64,000 nucleotides of DNA from NCBI GenBank assembly GCA_907163375.1, contig CAJQUW010014395.1, positions 372,001 to 436,000 on the forward strand, in the 5' to 3' direction. The notes beneath the pieces are model-generated. The model was not told the origin of the DNA, made no database searches, and worked only from the letters and a program-made list of their open reading frames with translations. A program made the translations under genes and the position numbers. Below, piece after piece: positions 44,201 to 57,082 of the stretch (the stretch's first letter is position 1; the number at the start of each line of letters is the position of its first letter). This DNA is from Prostheceraeus crozeri (Eukaryota; Platyhelminthes; Polycladida; Euryleptidae).

Positions 44201-44984
44201 TTGAAGATTTTGTACGATAAACAGAATTACATACGATGACATCACAAAAATCTTCTGACTCTTTCCAACTACAAAATATTGAACTGTTTTCATCACGCTG
44301 TGTCACCTCTCAAATAGAGATTATCAAGTTCCTTGGAGCATGGATAGAACCGAAAGGAAAATTGACATTGATATGTAGAATGCCTGTAATTACAGATGAA
44401 AATCAAAATATTGCACTATACTGAAAAATTTGAATGCGTAATTCATCAGTCTTTTCAAGATGAAGAGCTATATCCCACTAATATTTTTGCTGGCTACAAT
44501 GATCACAACGAAGTAAGCCATGAGACTTGTTCACTCTACTCGCACGTAGCTCGTCACTGCTTAACGTCAAGTGTGAGTCCAAGGTTTTCATATTCAATGT
44601 CAGAAAATTGTCTCGAGTAATTTATGAGTTTATTAGCACCACATGGATGGCTTGCATACATATTTCAAACAAACAAAATTTTACATTTTTTCCAAGGTAG
44701 GAGGAATTCAGTATTTTCAAATATGTCAAATGTCAAACGAATAGTTGCTAGTCATCAAATTTAGCTGTCTCTATGTTTATCCCATATATTATCACAGATA
44801 GAAGTTTGAAAATAAGCTTTTCACTCTTTAATTTCGATGTAAATTCAGAAAATATGAAAAAGGTCAAAGTTATATGTACACTGGTTTCCATGTATTTGGA
44901 ATTCATGTTAAGAGTTAATGCGAAATACTTTAGCGTAAACATTGAAAATATATTTGTGTCCGCTGAAGCATTTCGCATTAACTT
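41233..44984 (-). other. Intron or region between two terminal CUB exons
   Basis: AT-rich, with no coding exon found. A strong 20/21 bp hairpin lies at 43,277-43,327. Short open frames look random. Confidence 0.45.
43277..43327. repeat. Strong hairpin, 20 of 21 pairs
   Basis: GGCAACAATGTAGGACATTT pairs with the segment at 43,307-43,327 across a nine-base loop, with one mismatch. A related word (GGCAACAATGTATCCC) lies at 43,123. It is shorter than a usual pre-miRNA hairpin; its function is unknown. Confidence 0.6.
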
Positions 44985-45403
44985 TCAACACGACTCAGCT
45001 TCTGAGAATGTGGCAAAGAAACCCGTTCCTCTTTCTGATGCTCCTGCTTTGAATTGAACGGTCATGGTATCGTTATTTGAACATTGACTTCCTGGTGAAT
45101 TTTGATGGTGCGAAGTATCAATCTTTTCCGCCTTCCAAATGGGACCATTATATAAAGCCAAGAAATCCCAGGTATATATGTCATCTCCTCCTCTAGCTAG
45201 GTTAAATGATTTGAATTCGATGCGTATTTTCTTGCCCTCATCTACCATGAGTTCCCAACGGCACTCCATATTTGGTGGATATAACGTTGAGCCATCATAA
45301 TCTCTATGAGATTGAATAGATCCGGACTGATAAAGTCGTTTTGGTCCGCCACATGGCGTTTCAGGTGGTGGAGGAAAGGTAATCCATGAAGGAATTGTAA
45401 AAT
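44985..45403 (-). CDS. Proximal terminal exon encoding a CUB domain
   Basis: Acceptor TTTCAG precedes 45,403. The exon completes a split Asp codon, reads FTIPSWITFPPPPETPCGG and continues through a complete CUB domain: YQSGSIQSHRDYDGS, NMECRWEL, IRIEFKSFNL, YTWDFLALYNGP, GSQCSNNDTMTVQFKAG, GTGFFATFSEAESC, stop at 44,985. It fits the phase of the exon at 52,516-52,653. The frame also stays open upstream of the acceptor back to an ATG at 45,629, so a separate single-exon transcript is possible. Confidence 0.75.
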
Positions 45404-45700
45404 CTGAAACATAATCGTAAGCGGTAAAAGTACAAATAAAAAAGGTAATAGTGACAACTAGAGGATGAACCCGATCGAACCACATCGCCCCATTCGAATT
45501 CTGGCAGGGTTTACCAAATATGCTCCCAGTTGGGGCAGGTTGTGCGTTTACACGTGCAACTTGACTACTGACACTTTTTGATCCATGATGAGTCAGAAAA
45601 GAAAGGACAAACAATGGAAGCGAAGGCATGCTTTCAATAAACGTGCTTCGTTCGTCATCAGACAAAGTCCAGACAATAGCAACTTGCGAGTATATAATGG
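45404..45700 (-). promoter_or_regulatory. Possible internal promoter and upstream extension of the CUB exon
   Basis: On the minus strand TATATAC-type sequence at 45,690-45,698 lies about 65 bases before ATG 45,629. The frame (MPSLPLFVLSFLTHHGSKS, a weak signal-peptide-like start) runs without a stop into the CUB exon, 214 residues in all. Against this, bases 45,543-45,617 match a second place in the window (50,954-51,076, inverted), so part may be a dispersed repeat. Confidence 0.35.
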
Positions 45701-46180
45701 TGATAATGAGAAATGCATTGATCTCATCAGCTTGTTATCTTCCGAAGCATAAATTGAAGGCGCACCTCTTACGGACACTCATAAGAAAATAAGCTAATGA
45801 GCTCAATGCATTTCTCTTATCAGCATTCATTCAATAGTTTTTGTCTGTACTCTTTCTGGTGACGCACAAAGCACGATTTTTATTTTTTATTATATTCAGT
45901 AACCTACGTGACATACAGCATTGTCTATTACATGCCACGGCAATTACATATTTACAAAAAACACGGAGTGAATAAAAATAACGAAAATTATAAAAGTGAA
46001 TTATAAAATAGCTTTTGAAATACAATGCTTTGAGGTACGTGGGTTGAATACGTCAACTGTTTTCAATTCATCAATTTTCATAAGCTCTTGGGAAATACGC
46101 ACTCTGCCGGATTACCAAAGCGACATGTCCGGTCCGTTTAATGGGTATCCGAAAATGAATAACAGATACAAGATAGCAAC
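45701..46180. other. Intronic DNA
   Basis: No gene or clear repeat recognised. Confidence 0.35.
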
Positions 46181-46183
46181 AGT

Positions 46184-49100
46184 TCACATTACCATGTAGG
46201 CTCTTGTGAACACGGCTAACAATCCTACGTAGCTGATACGTAGCAATCGGTGCCAAACGTTCCAAAACGTTCCAAAGAAGGTCAAGTCCGAAATTATCCG
46301 TCTCTTGTACAAGGGATCCAGGGGAAAGCGGTTACAGAGGGCAACATAATCGCTGTTTTCATACGGCATATTACATTGAAGCCGCAAATATTTAATAAAA
46401 CGTCTTTGAACATTTACTAGTTTTTCAATCAAATAATTAGCGTTAGGTGACCTGACAGGTGAACAGTAATCAAGATGAAAACGAACATGAGAATTATATA
46501 AGACTTTGAGCACACACACACATCATGACGGTTTTTCATGGTTCGTTTCACAAAGCCCATGATACGGAATGCTATACTCACAATACTGGAAAATGCGAAG
46601 CAAACGACAAATTAGAGGAAAATGTACAATCAAGATCTTTAATTTGATAGACTTGTTTCGATGGAGATGAACAGAGCTTGTAACTATAGCTTAAACTCAA
46701 AAGTTTCTTCATAGAAAAGGTCATCAAAAAGCATTTCTCAAAATTTAGTCTTCGGTTCCACTGTGAACACCAAACACAAAAGCTAGATAAATCTTGTTGT
46801 AAATCAAGACAGTCTTTCAAGCAAGAGATGCGTTTAAAAATCTTTACGTCATCTGCAAATAGGAGGCATTTAATGCATCTAAGACAGAATGGAAGATCAT
46901 TCACATACATCAAAAATAATGTAGGGCCAAGAATATACCCTTGGTGGAACCTCAGAGTATACATGTTCCAATCAGATGCAAATCCATGTAGAATAAACAC
47001 GTTGGAAGCGATTACTGACATAAGTGTGGAACCAACTGAGGTAATTGTTAGAAATACCAAAATGACATTCCATTTTACATAGCAGATGAGCATGGGAGAC
47101 AAGATCAAATGCTTTAAAAAAATCGGTGTCAAAAAAAACCGATTTTAAAAAAAACCGTCATCAAATATCAAATGCATTCGTAAAGTAGTCTGTGTAGCTG
47201 ATGATGTGTACTGACAGCAGGGATGCGGAGTCCTATCATTTTGATAGGACTCCGGCTCCGGGGGTTGATAGGACTCCGACTCCGGGGGTTGATAGGACTC
47301 CGACTCCGGGTGGCAAGTATATAAAGGCTAGTTTTTTGAAAAATAAACCGGTAACCTACGTCATAGATAATTATAGGCTTACCTGAACCTATATTTAGTG
47401 ATCATTGCTGTATCAATTATCGATCATTTTCGATGAGAGTTTATCAAATGTCGCTTTCAGTTGGATGCATACGACTCGGCTCCTCCCATCTTCTTGATGT
47501 GTGCTTCACATGGTTTTCTCCAGTCTATACCAGGCAGGAAAATCCCCCGTCCTTCTCCAAAAAAAATATGAGTACACTTTCGATTTTAATATGCGCTTTG
47601 CAGGAACCATCACATGCACGATTGAAATGAGGGTGAGAGGTAATGTTCTCAAACAAGCTATCATTTTATGTTGTCTTTGATGTGACCTTTGGCGCGTAGG
47701 TGTGATCGATGCTATGAAGGCTATTCTTCTCTACTAAATCACTGAGTGAAAAGACGATCCTTTTTTCACTATCACAGTTCATTCCCTCAAATATTGCAAG
47801 CTTTGCATGGAGCAGTGCCTCTGTACTTTTGTCTGACGGAGAAAGTTGACATCAAGACAGTGACATCTGTGCATGAGGATAAATAATTTGTTTGTATTAT
47901 ATTTCGGGTCTAATTATAGATCGGAGTCCTGAGTCCTATCATTTGATAGGACTCCGACTCCAGCAAAAATGATAGGACTCCGGGACTCCACATCCCTGAC
48001 TGACCACAATAGATTCGTTGGGGTCGATTTGCTCTTACAAAATCCACGCTGATTACAAATCAAGAGTTTGAGATGATCATTTAGGACACGATTTACATTG
48101 CGCTCAAATAGTTTGCTGATAGCAGACTGTATAGAAATAGCCCTGTGAGATTCAACAAATGATTTCAATCCTTTCGACTTATAAGCAGGAACAACATTAA
48201 ATTTTAAAATTGATGGATATTCCCCAGAATTATCTGATAAGTTGAAATAGGAGCTACGGGAAAACATATAGCTCAGATGCACACTCAATGAGAAATACAT
48301 TAGATAAACAGACATAACCACAGCTAGCATTCCGATCCAAAGCTAATATCTCAGCTTCCATCTCGTCAGGACTTATTTTGCGTAAAGTGAATAACGGTGC
48401 ATCAATAAAAGAACATTTAGGTAACACAATGTTATTGTCAACGACTAAGATTGTATGAAAATATCGGCAGAAAGCATTGACGATATCACGAAAAGATGTA
48501 TGATCAACTGAATTATATGACATAACTTTAGGGAGAGATTCTGATTCTTTGAGTGATTTGACGTAAGTCCAAAATCGCTCTGGGTTAGTCTGTATGTCAG
48601 ATCCAATTTGATTGACATATTCCGTGTGACACGTCTTCTGCATGGCTTTGACTTCCCCCCCCCCCGGAGCGTAGAAAACTTCTTGTATACATCAGTGTCT
48701 TCACTCGTATTTCGTCCTCCGTGAACGAACTGCTTCAGAACACGTTCCTTTTCCTTGATAAGAGCAATTAAGTTAGGGCTACACCAATACGGAAATTTAG
48801 AACTTTTGGATTTTACCAAGGGAACGTGATCTGATAAAACTGCAAATATGACATCATACAGATTGGATAATGCCACAGAAGCATTACCAACACAAATCTG
48901 TGACCAACATAAACTAGTAAGAAGACCGCGAATGAGACCAAAATCCACCGTTTTGTAGTTGTACGCTGTGCGTTCGGTCATCTGAATTTTGGACTTGGTG
49001 GAAAGTGTATAATTGACAGCTGATGCTTGATGATTTGATGTCGCAGGACTGTCTGTGTACCTGATAGATAGTTGCTGTTTATTGCTGAATACTAAATCGA

Positions 49101-49710
49101 AAGGCTTGTTGTTGCAAGTCGGCAAGAAATTATGTTGGCACTATCAGACTCCCACAAGGCATCTGACATATTGAAATCACCAAGTAAGATCAGAGTCTTT
49201 GGATCCACATGTAAAACGAACTCGGTCAATAGATTCTTCCAAAGCCTCTATCCGAGATGAATTAGACCCAAGTGGTAAGTAAACTGTACCAAGAAACAGT
49301 TTTCGTGAATTTTCTGCTTTAAGTTCAACCCAAATGATTTCAATATCGGTCTCTAAATCACTACGGCGTTTGCAATGATAAATTGAACTTATTGCTATAA
49401 GGACATCACCTCCATCTTTCTTACCACAAGAAGCTCTATCTCGATCCTCTCAAAAAATATTGTAACTAGAATTGATCAAGATCTCATAATCATTAACACT
49501 ATCATTCAACCAAGTTTCAGTCAACGATATAATGTCATAATGACAATGGCTTTTGCATTCAAAGAAGAACTGTTGAAAGCATGCAACTTTCCTCTGATGC
49601 TGGCAGCGTTAGAATAGATAATATTTGAATTGTCACTTCGTATAAGCTTTTCATAAGTTTCCATAGTTGATTATTTTTATTTGACGTTAATATGCAATAC
49701 TGGCACAGAA
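46184..49710 (-). mobile_element. Decayed Jockey-type LINE in the CUB gene intron
   Basis: Minus-strand pieces in order: endonuclease (LTETWLNDSVNDYEIL near 49,525; LGTVYLPLGSNSSRIEAL near 49,290-49,240; FPYWCSPNLIALIKEKE near 48,800), reverse transcriptase (HRAISIQSAISKLFERNVN near 48,150; GPTLFLMYVNDLP near 46,900; LLFADDVKIFKRI, the FADD box, near 46,840) and thumb (RFHLDYCSPVRSPNANYLIE near 46,460). Many frame changes and stops interrupt it, and a hAT-like MITE is inserted at 47,219-47,998. It is a dead, fairly old copy, of a different subfamily from the 32-35 kb LINE. Confidence 0.8.
47219..47998. mobile_element. hAT-like non-autonomous element
   Basis: Ends CAGGGATGCGGAGTCC and its complement-type end GGACTCCACATCCCTG are inverted, with subterminal repeats of TGATAGGACTCCGACTCCGG on both sides. 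Flanks ACTGACAG and ACTGACCA look like an 8 bp target duplication with two changes, as hAT elements make. The interior is noncoding. It splits the surrounding LINE. Confidence 0.7.
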
Positions 49711-50372
49711 TTAGATTGTTTAAGCACATCACTTTGCTAGAAGTGTAAGCTGATTCAAAACGATGGCACATGTATGAACTTACGAAGTGCAAAAGAAATT
49801 TTCAATGCCTTACAGAGATAGGAAAAATAGTCGTGCATCGCTTGCGGATTGCTGTGAATTCCTTCAAAATGCTCCGATCGCCACGATTCCTGCAGATTCG
49901 AAGAATTCAGATCATTGCGCAAAAGTTTTCTCGATAATGTTGGGCCTTCCGATCATTATTAAAAAAAGTTAGCAGGTGCACGGAAAAACGTTCACAAACT
50001 TTTCTGTAGAATTTGACATCGACTGTGTCTCTTTGCTGTGTGATCCGGTTGATAACAGTCACTGAAACTTCGTGAAGATTGGCGTGTCTATATCTGACTG
50101 ACTGCTCATTGTTCGATTGCTATGATATTATGTCAGCAGATTGTGCCATTTAATTGACGTTGCATGTTCCAATGTTTCCTTTCTAGTGAAACAGAAGAAG
50201 AGACGACCGGTCTAATTCTGTGACTGGTACTCAATCAAGAAAACAGAAATCACTGATAATCCAAATGGAATTCCGTTGAGATCACGTGAGTAGACAACTT
50301 GGATAAACTAGTGATGACGTCATAAACCACGTGATGGAAAATCGATAATCGGATTTTCTCGAGCAAGGGCAA
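49711..50372. other. Intronic DNA
   Basis: No exon or repeat recognised. Confidence 0.35.
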
Positions 50373-50628
50373 CATAGAAATAAACTATTTATCTGAAGTT
50401 CGCTGGAATGGAAATTGACTCAAGGTCGCGGCACATCCGAGGGAACTAAGTTGGGGCATGAAGAACCAATTAAAAGCTTCGATTTACTCATGTGACTGAT
50501 TCTAACCCAATGATACAGACGTTGGCAGGTGCATCTAAGTGAAAATGCGTGCGATTTATGTGCCGTTATTGTGCATTGCATGAAGCTTAATTTCCATTCT
50601 AGAGGTTTTATTGTTGTCAATTTCTGTG
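50373..50628 (+). repeat. Dispersed ~255 bp repeat, copy 1
   Basis: About 95% identical to 54,579-54,830, in the same orientation. It begins CATAGAAATAAAC and ends TTATTGTTGTCAATTTCT. It is not a known SINE to me. Confidence 0.85.
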
Positions 50629-52515
50629 AAGGGCAATGTTAGAATCAGGCTAGAATAGCCAATAAATAACAGCTGATTGATGGCAAGCAGCAGAAAACAC
50701 CTGCCGTGCGACACGCACCAACAACGAGAAGTATATATCTATGGCACAATAAGCATATGACGTAGCACACATAGGAATGGACCTGCAGCGATTCTTTGCA
50801 GTCTGAGAGATGATCAATCAGGGAAGCGATACAGAAAAAATCCACCAAAATATCCAAGGAAGGAAAGCAGGTATGAACAAACGGACCACGTATGCACTCT
50901 CGGGACACGAAAAGTTATGAAATATGATTATTGAAGGTGTGTCATTGTTTCTATTGTTTGTCCATTTTTTCTGACTCATCATAGATCGAAAGGTGTCAGT
51001 AAAGTGTTAGTAATTGTTAGTAAGGTGTTAGTAATTACTGACAGTAATTAAGTTGCACGTGTAAACACACCTTAAGACATCTCAAACGGCTTGTTTGTAA
51101 TATCAATTGGACCATCCACTGTTGAATTGCATGAACCGAAGGCAAATGAAGTTCTTTGTGCGCTTTACTTCATCGATAGAGCAGAATAAACAGAAATATC
51201 AGCGAATGAGAATACTTTGCTCCAGTGCACCAAGCACTCGAAATAACAAAGGGCTCCTAATTTCTTATCTTTTCAATCAAATTTGTATATATCATATGGT
51301 TGGCCGAACAACTGCAAAAAATAGTTAAGCTCTGTGAAATCATGGAGATCTAAAAAGAAACAGGGTGACATGGAATCCGGAATGGTACCAGATGAGGCCA
51401 TTAATCAGAATTCCAGATTTATCAGTTATAATGCATCGATAGGCCTACTCCTCGCATCTACGTTAGGTATTTTGTCATCACAACAATTCCGTCATTCAAT
51501 TTACTATCGCAATCAGCTTTAATGCTCTTTTCTCAAAACTGATGTTACCAAATGAGCATCTTTATGGCACGGCTTATTGTTTTAGTTATTTGATAGACAC
51601 AATAAATTATCAATCAATTTCGTAGCAGAAAAAAATTGATTGGATAGTAGAAATTTGTTTGATAAAATAATTAGAAATTTATCAACTTCAATGAACGGAA
51701 CTGATTTTCATCATCTTCCTGTCTTTTTTCCTGAAGATGTGGTCAATGTTTATCGAGACGATCGAAACACGATACTCCGAAGCGCCACGCGCTATTGCTA
51801 AAAATTTGAAGTTGCCTTGTTCAAAAGTTTAGAGCAGTTTGCAAATGCATCATCAGGTACAAGAAGTTTTATTGTATGTAATAGAACTAATCATACGCGG
51901 TGATGCATTTATTAAAACTTTTGAACAAGAAGTACAGCATTCGAGTCTTTTATGAATACATAACTCACCTGGCAGCACTATGTTAACGCATACCACTTGC
52001 TGTAACAGTGATAGAATATTTTACAGTATAATGACTGCATATTTAATTTGGATACTTCGACTATAGCGCTCACGTCGGATCCCACATATCACAGATAGTT
52101 TTGAATATTTCGTAGGCCTACATGATGTGCACAAGCTTCCATTTTTATAGAAGCCAGTCTCACAGGTCATCACGCATCAATTCTAGTTGAATTAACTTTG
52201 TAGCAATTCAATTGTAATTAATTTTATCATGTCTACAATAGGCGTATGCTGCATAGTAGCAATATATTGCAGCTATCAATGAATTGCAAACAGTAAAATG
52301 TTGAAGTAAAAGCTTATTTATTGGACAGTATTCGCTCTTGCATGAAAGAAGGAAAAACTGTGCACGCATTTTGGAAACACCTCCCCTCCCCCTGAACGCA
52401 TTTCGCACAGTACCCACCCTCCCTTTGACTGCGTGCGCTCCTGACAGTAAAGTTACTTGCAAATCAGTATGTTCTCTAAACTGCAAGCATATTTGTTAAC
52501 ATTTAAGTTACTCAC
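50629..52515. other. Intronic DNA with a short repeat at 50.95-51.08 kb
   Basis: Bases 50,954-51,076 match 45,543-45,617 in inverted orientation (TTTCTGACTCATCAT, AAGTTGCACGTGTAAAC), with an internal expansion of GTGTTAGTAATT words here. No exon found. Confidence 0.5.
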
Positions 52516-52653
52516 CAGAGAAGATAGTAGTATAATGCATCTCGAATCCATTTCCTGCGTTTCCTTCACCATTTGTGAGAAACTCAATCGTTAGAAGATT
52601 GCTTTCTGACGTAAACACTGTTTCAGGTCTGTCAACTCCGCAATGTCTGCGAG
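52516..52653 (-). CDS. Exon encoding the C-terminal half of a CUB domain
   Basis: Acceptor TCTTTCTTTTTCAG before 52,653 and donor G|GTGAGTAA after 52,516. The 138 bp exon is open in one phase and reads RRHCGVDRPETVF, SNLLTIEFLTNGEGNAGNGF, EMHYTTIFS. The CG-x6-V-x-TS-x-N-LTIEF-x-TN-x8-GF-x3-Y pattern is the second half of a CUB domain. It starts and ends in phases that join the exon at 62,036-62,112 upstream and either terminal exon downstream. Confidence 0.8.
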
Positions 52654-53555
52654 CTGAAAAAGAAAGATTAAACTTTCAGATAATATTCATGTTTCATAAA
52701 TAGGCCTACATGAATGTCATGCATACCGTTTTGACGACATTTTCAAATATCTACATTACACATTTTTTAAATGAAATGAAATATTTCCTCTAATGAGCGC
52801 CGCGGTGTTTTTTGCTTCACAATCAAACAGCTCTGGTCCTTATTAGAGCTTTTTAAGTACCACCTTTTGTTGAAATAAGCGGCACCATTGAATTGGCTTT
52901 ACAGCTACGGAAACCAAATGTAGTAGATACATTATATAACGCAGAGATGAAATAAAATCTACTAAAACACTATCTATAGAGCAGATTAATCACAAAACAT
53001 ACAGCAGAAAATAAATGTACAAATTATGCGGGAGAAGAAATTAAGTGCCCTATAGGACGGACCATTTCTATGAAATCTCCTTCGTCTCTACTAGCTGTTT
53101 ACTTTATTTTCAGACTTCCATGCAATTTCTTTCTCCTGCAAAAGTAGTAAGTTTTTGTGTATGTTTCATGTGCAGTCTGCTCAAAAGATACAATTTTTGT
53201 AGGCTTCATTTTTATCTTTATATGTGAATGCATCCGCTACAGTTAGGCATGAAGTATTAAACTTCGCTCATTTCATTATCTGTAGCATAATTCGCATATG
53301 CATTCTTGTTGCAAACCATTCGGAAACAAGCGTGGCCATTGAAAAATCATTGAATTTTCACTTTATCAAACATATCTTCATAATTGCACCAACAACTAAA
53401 TTACTTACATACATAATAAGTCTGAAAAGAAAAAATTTAGTGGAGTTGTACCTTATATTTAGGGATTCCAAAATCCTGAAAAATCTCAATAGCAAAATCG
53501 TAGATATCCTATTACAAAGCATAGATATATAGCCTACTAATAGCATGGGATACCG
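52654..53555. other. Intronic DNA
   Basis: First part of a 9.4 kb intron. No gene seen; the 102-codon plus frame at 53,224 is AT-rich and random-looking. Confidence 0.4.
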
Positions 53556-54400
53556 GTAGGGAATGCAATCCCGGGAACGGCAAAGTTGAGAGTAACAGGT
53601 AACAGTTGCGAATTCCTGAATTTTGCACTTTCAATCTGCAATTTCCTGAGATTCCGGATTGGTAGATTGAAGACTCGGCATTAGAGACTCCCTACAAAAT
53701 CCCAACTTTTCCTGATCCCTGGATTCGGAATTACAAGCTCTGACCCGGGATCGACAAAATATAAGTATGTCAACTGTAGCTACAAGTAAAATGGTGAGAT
53801 AATCAAAATCACAACTATTTCCTCAATGCATTGAACTGGCACATTCAGATTCCAAAATCCAAAGCTCGGGATTGCGCGATAGAAGAATCTTTTACTAGCC
53901 TTTCACCGTTAGCTAAGCTAATGCTGTGAATAACAACTGTGGCCAGATGAAAATTATTCTTCCTGAACAAATCTATTCGGGATCAATCTATCGGGATTGA
54001 AATAACCAGAGGCTAACAATTTGCCTCCTAAAGATCTCAATCCCGAGCATTAACTACTTTCCTAATCCCGATATTGTGCATGCCTGTTTCGCCAATGCTC
54101 ATCTTCAATTTGGTCATGCTTTCAAATATTGCTAGCTTTGGCAAATGAAAAAGCTCAAATTTAAGTCTCGACCTCTATTCAAAAAGCCTCATCAATGGAT
54201 TATTGAAAACGATATGTTGACCATTATATTGATGTGTGAAGAGCCTGCATCTATCGTGGATGGATTTCTGGTAGTTTTATCTTCGCCAATTTGTCTTACT
54301 TTAGACGGAGTATAGCTATATTGTAAATTTCTCAATCCCGGGATTTTGACCCTCCAATCCTGAGATAGACCCCAATCCCGGGATTGGAATCCCTACTTAT
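53556..54400. mobile_element. Short DNA element with AATCCCGGGA motifs
   Basis: The ends TAGGGAATGCAATCCCGGGA and (inverted) TAGGGATTCCAATCCCGGGA match well. ATCCCGGG-type words recur inside near both ends. It is noncoding. Similar ends are common in hAT-like MITEs, but I find no clear 8 bp target duplication. Confidence 0.6.
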
Positions 54401-54578
54401 ATTTCCATAATGTAAAATCGGCATCAATGTTGACGCTACAAAAAATAATACGAAGTGGAGGACTGAATATCGATGTCAAGAAATGCAATTATGCGATTAG
54501 GGAAGTCCTCAACTTCTGACCGGTATCCTTTCTGAGAATTCTGCTAATAGCCGTGGTCTGCAGTCGTCAGATATTTGC
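54401..54578. other. Intronic DNA between two repeats
   Basis: Nothing recognised. Confidence 0.35.
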
Positions 54579-54970
54579 ATAGAAATAAACTGTTTATCTG
54601 AAGTTTGCTAGAATAGAAATTGACTCAAGGTCGCGGCACATCCGGGGGAACTAAGTTGGGGCATGAAGAACCAATTAAAACCTTCGATTTGCTCATGTGA
54701 CTGATTCTAACCCAATGATACAGACGTTGGCAGGTGCATCTAAGTGAAAATGCGTGCGATTTATGTGCCGTTATTGTGCATTGCATGAAGCTTAATTTCC
54801 ATTCTAGAGGTTTTATTGTTGTCAATTTCTATGGATATTTGCCTTCGACTCGACACGAAGTCTCAGCCGATATACGAGCGCGACTGAACTCTTGTTAACA
54901 CGGCACGACATAGAGATTGATAACAATAAAATCTCTATAATGGAAGTAAAGCTTCACGCAATACACAATA
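54579..54970 (+). repeat. Dispersed ~255 bp repeat, copy 2, with inverted tail
   Basis: Matches 50,373-50,628. Its last 60 bases recur inverted at about 54,908-54,970 (GATAACAATAAAATCTCTA and AGTAAAGCTTCACGCAAT), separated by about 80 unrelated bases. The element may therefore be a longer palindromic MITE of which the 50 kb copy has only one side. Confidence 0.7.
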
Positions 54971-56598
54971 GCAGTACAACTACGTCTAGCTCGTAAGTCT
55001 TTCACAAAATTTATCTTCCAACAAAATTGGTCAACCGGTCAACCAACACTTTGATTTCGATGTGCAGAGCAGACGTATGGACACCATAGATATTGAAAGC
55101 GTGAAAATGACCTCGATAGCGCCAAGGATGTAAACAACTTTTCAACAATAAACAATAAAAGCAAATTACGCAATAAATTTGGGACATCATAACTTCTCCA
55201 GAAGTCGATTTCGACCAGTAGTACATCAAAAGAATGCTAAGAGAAAACCCTTTCACCTTGTGCTTGATTCATTATCATGATCACAAGTTTTCGTATTGAA
55301 ATTTTGAGATTTCTAAAAGAGGTGATTTTTACATTTTGACCTCTGTCCACATGAAATAATAAGGGATACAAATATATACTAGCTCACTGAAAAGCCGAGA
55401 ACATAAGCTCTCGAATGGTGTATGGCTTGTCAATGTAAAATGAGACTGAAAGGCAGGAGAATCGATTGAAGTTTGGCATGATTTATGTAGTCCGTTTTTT
55501 ATGATCAACTCTGTACCTATACATATGATTCAATACAAAACAAAAGTTCACTGGCAGAGACTACACCAGAATGATGAACAAAGAAATTTGGACAAAAAGT
55601 TCAGTGATTGATGTCAAAACCTGTGAACTTATGGCCAATCAAATACATTTGCTGCTGAAAATACACGTTCGTTTGTAGAGGAGATGATCGATATACAATA
55701 ATGGCGCGCACTGTTCTGCTCAGGTTTGAGTATACTAGGCAGCGTGCTCGGTCTAGCAAGCAGTCGATGCTCGCGTCCCAGTCATGTATTGACTAATTGT
55801 ATTACATCTTCGGCCGATCTTTCTGTGCCGGCTCAACAAATGGTGTTTATTTATTCTTTATTATCGTGGAATAAAATGGAATACCTTATCATAGCTAGAA
55901 CAGGCTACGTTCCTGTTAAGCGTATCATTTTTATCTTAACATTTACAGTGAATAATTGTCAACACAGAAATAAATCTGAAATATTTCATAATTGATTCAA
56001 GTATTTTGAATACAAGTTAATCTCTATAATTGTGAAAACACGAGCGCAAGCACCACATGAATGACAAGGCTCAACACGATGCACGATAGTGGTCGTGTCA
56101 CGAACACATGCATGTGCTGCATGTACCTGTAGTCTGTATGGAATGATTCATCAATTAATTCATTTAATATTTATTTGCCATTGACGAGTCATTAATAAAT
56201 GTTTACTGAAGAAGACTATCATATCTCCTTCCTGGTATTATCCTACTAAGAATTATGACAAAACTGATCGCAGATAACATCATGTCTTATCAGATGATAA
56301 ACAACGGTATTAGAAGTTGTGTTGATTACATTCGAAAAATAATTTGATAAAGATGAATAAGGACTGAGCATCCTTAGTTTAAATATAAAATTTCTTTTGG
56401 CCACTTAGTTATATCCTGCATTTGCCATCGTCTTGAATCAGTTTGCACTTATAGCAAAGTGATACGCTTAAACAATCTAATTCTGTGCCTCGATTGTTTC
56501 ACCAGGATCCGTCCGTAATATCAATTTGACCGAAGCCGAGTTCATGAAATTATTGCAAAAAATGAATTCAGATACTTCAATGAAACCATTGAAGTATA
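54971..56598. other. Intronic DNA
   Basis: AT-rich, with short random frames only and no exon recognised. Confidence 0.4.
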
Positions 56599-57082
56599 CC
56601 GGGTAGTCAAAAAGTCCTTGGACTCTGGGCAATGTTACACAAATATTTTATTTGAATTGAAAAACAAATAACTATGTCTATACAAGAGGAGGTATACATG
56701 ATAATAGTCTAAAGAACAATACTCACACAAATTTATTCAAAATGAAGTCCATTGGCCTGTATACATCGGTCTATTCTGTTGGCCCAATCACGAAATGCAG
56801 CAGTGAAATGATGATGATCAATATTTTCAATTTCTTGGGTGATCTTATTTCTTAAATTGTTGAGATTAGCAAATCGTTCTCCAGGAGTAAACACTTTGTC
56901 TTTCAAATAGGACCAAAGAATATGGCATTACAAGTGGAACAACAACATTGTCTATGTATCTTTCCGCGTTCATAGTCTCCTCTTGAATAATGTAAGAAAC
57001 AAGACCTCTGCATGAAACCAGAGCCCAAACTGTTAAAGATCTTGTAGTGCAACTTTTATTTGCAATGCGAACGTGGGGATTT

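Noticed and set aside
52208-52486. 92-codon minus frame near the 52.5 kb CUB exon
   Set aside because: It is not in phase with the CUB exon, has no domain and lies after the splice donor.
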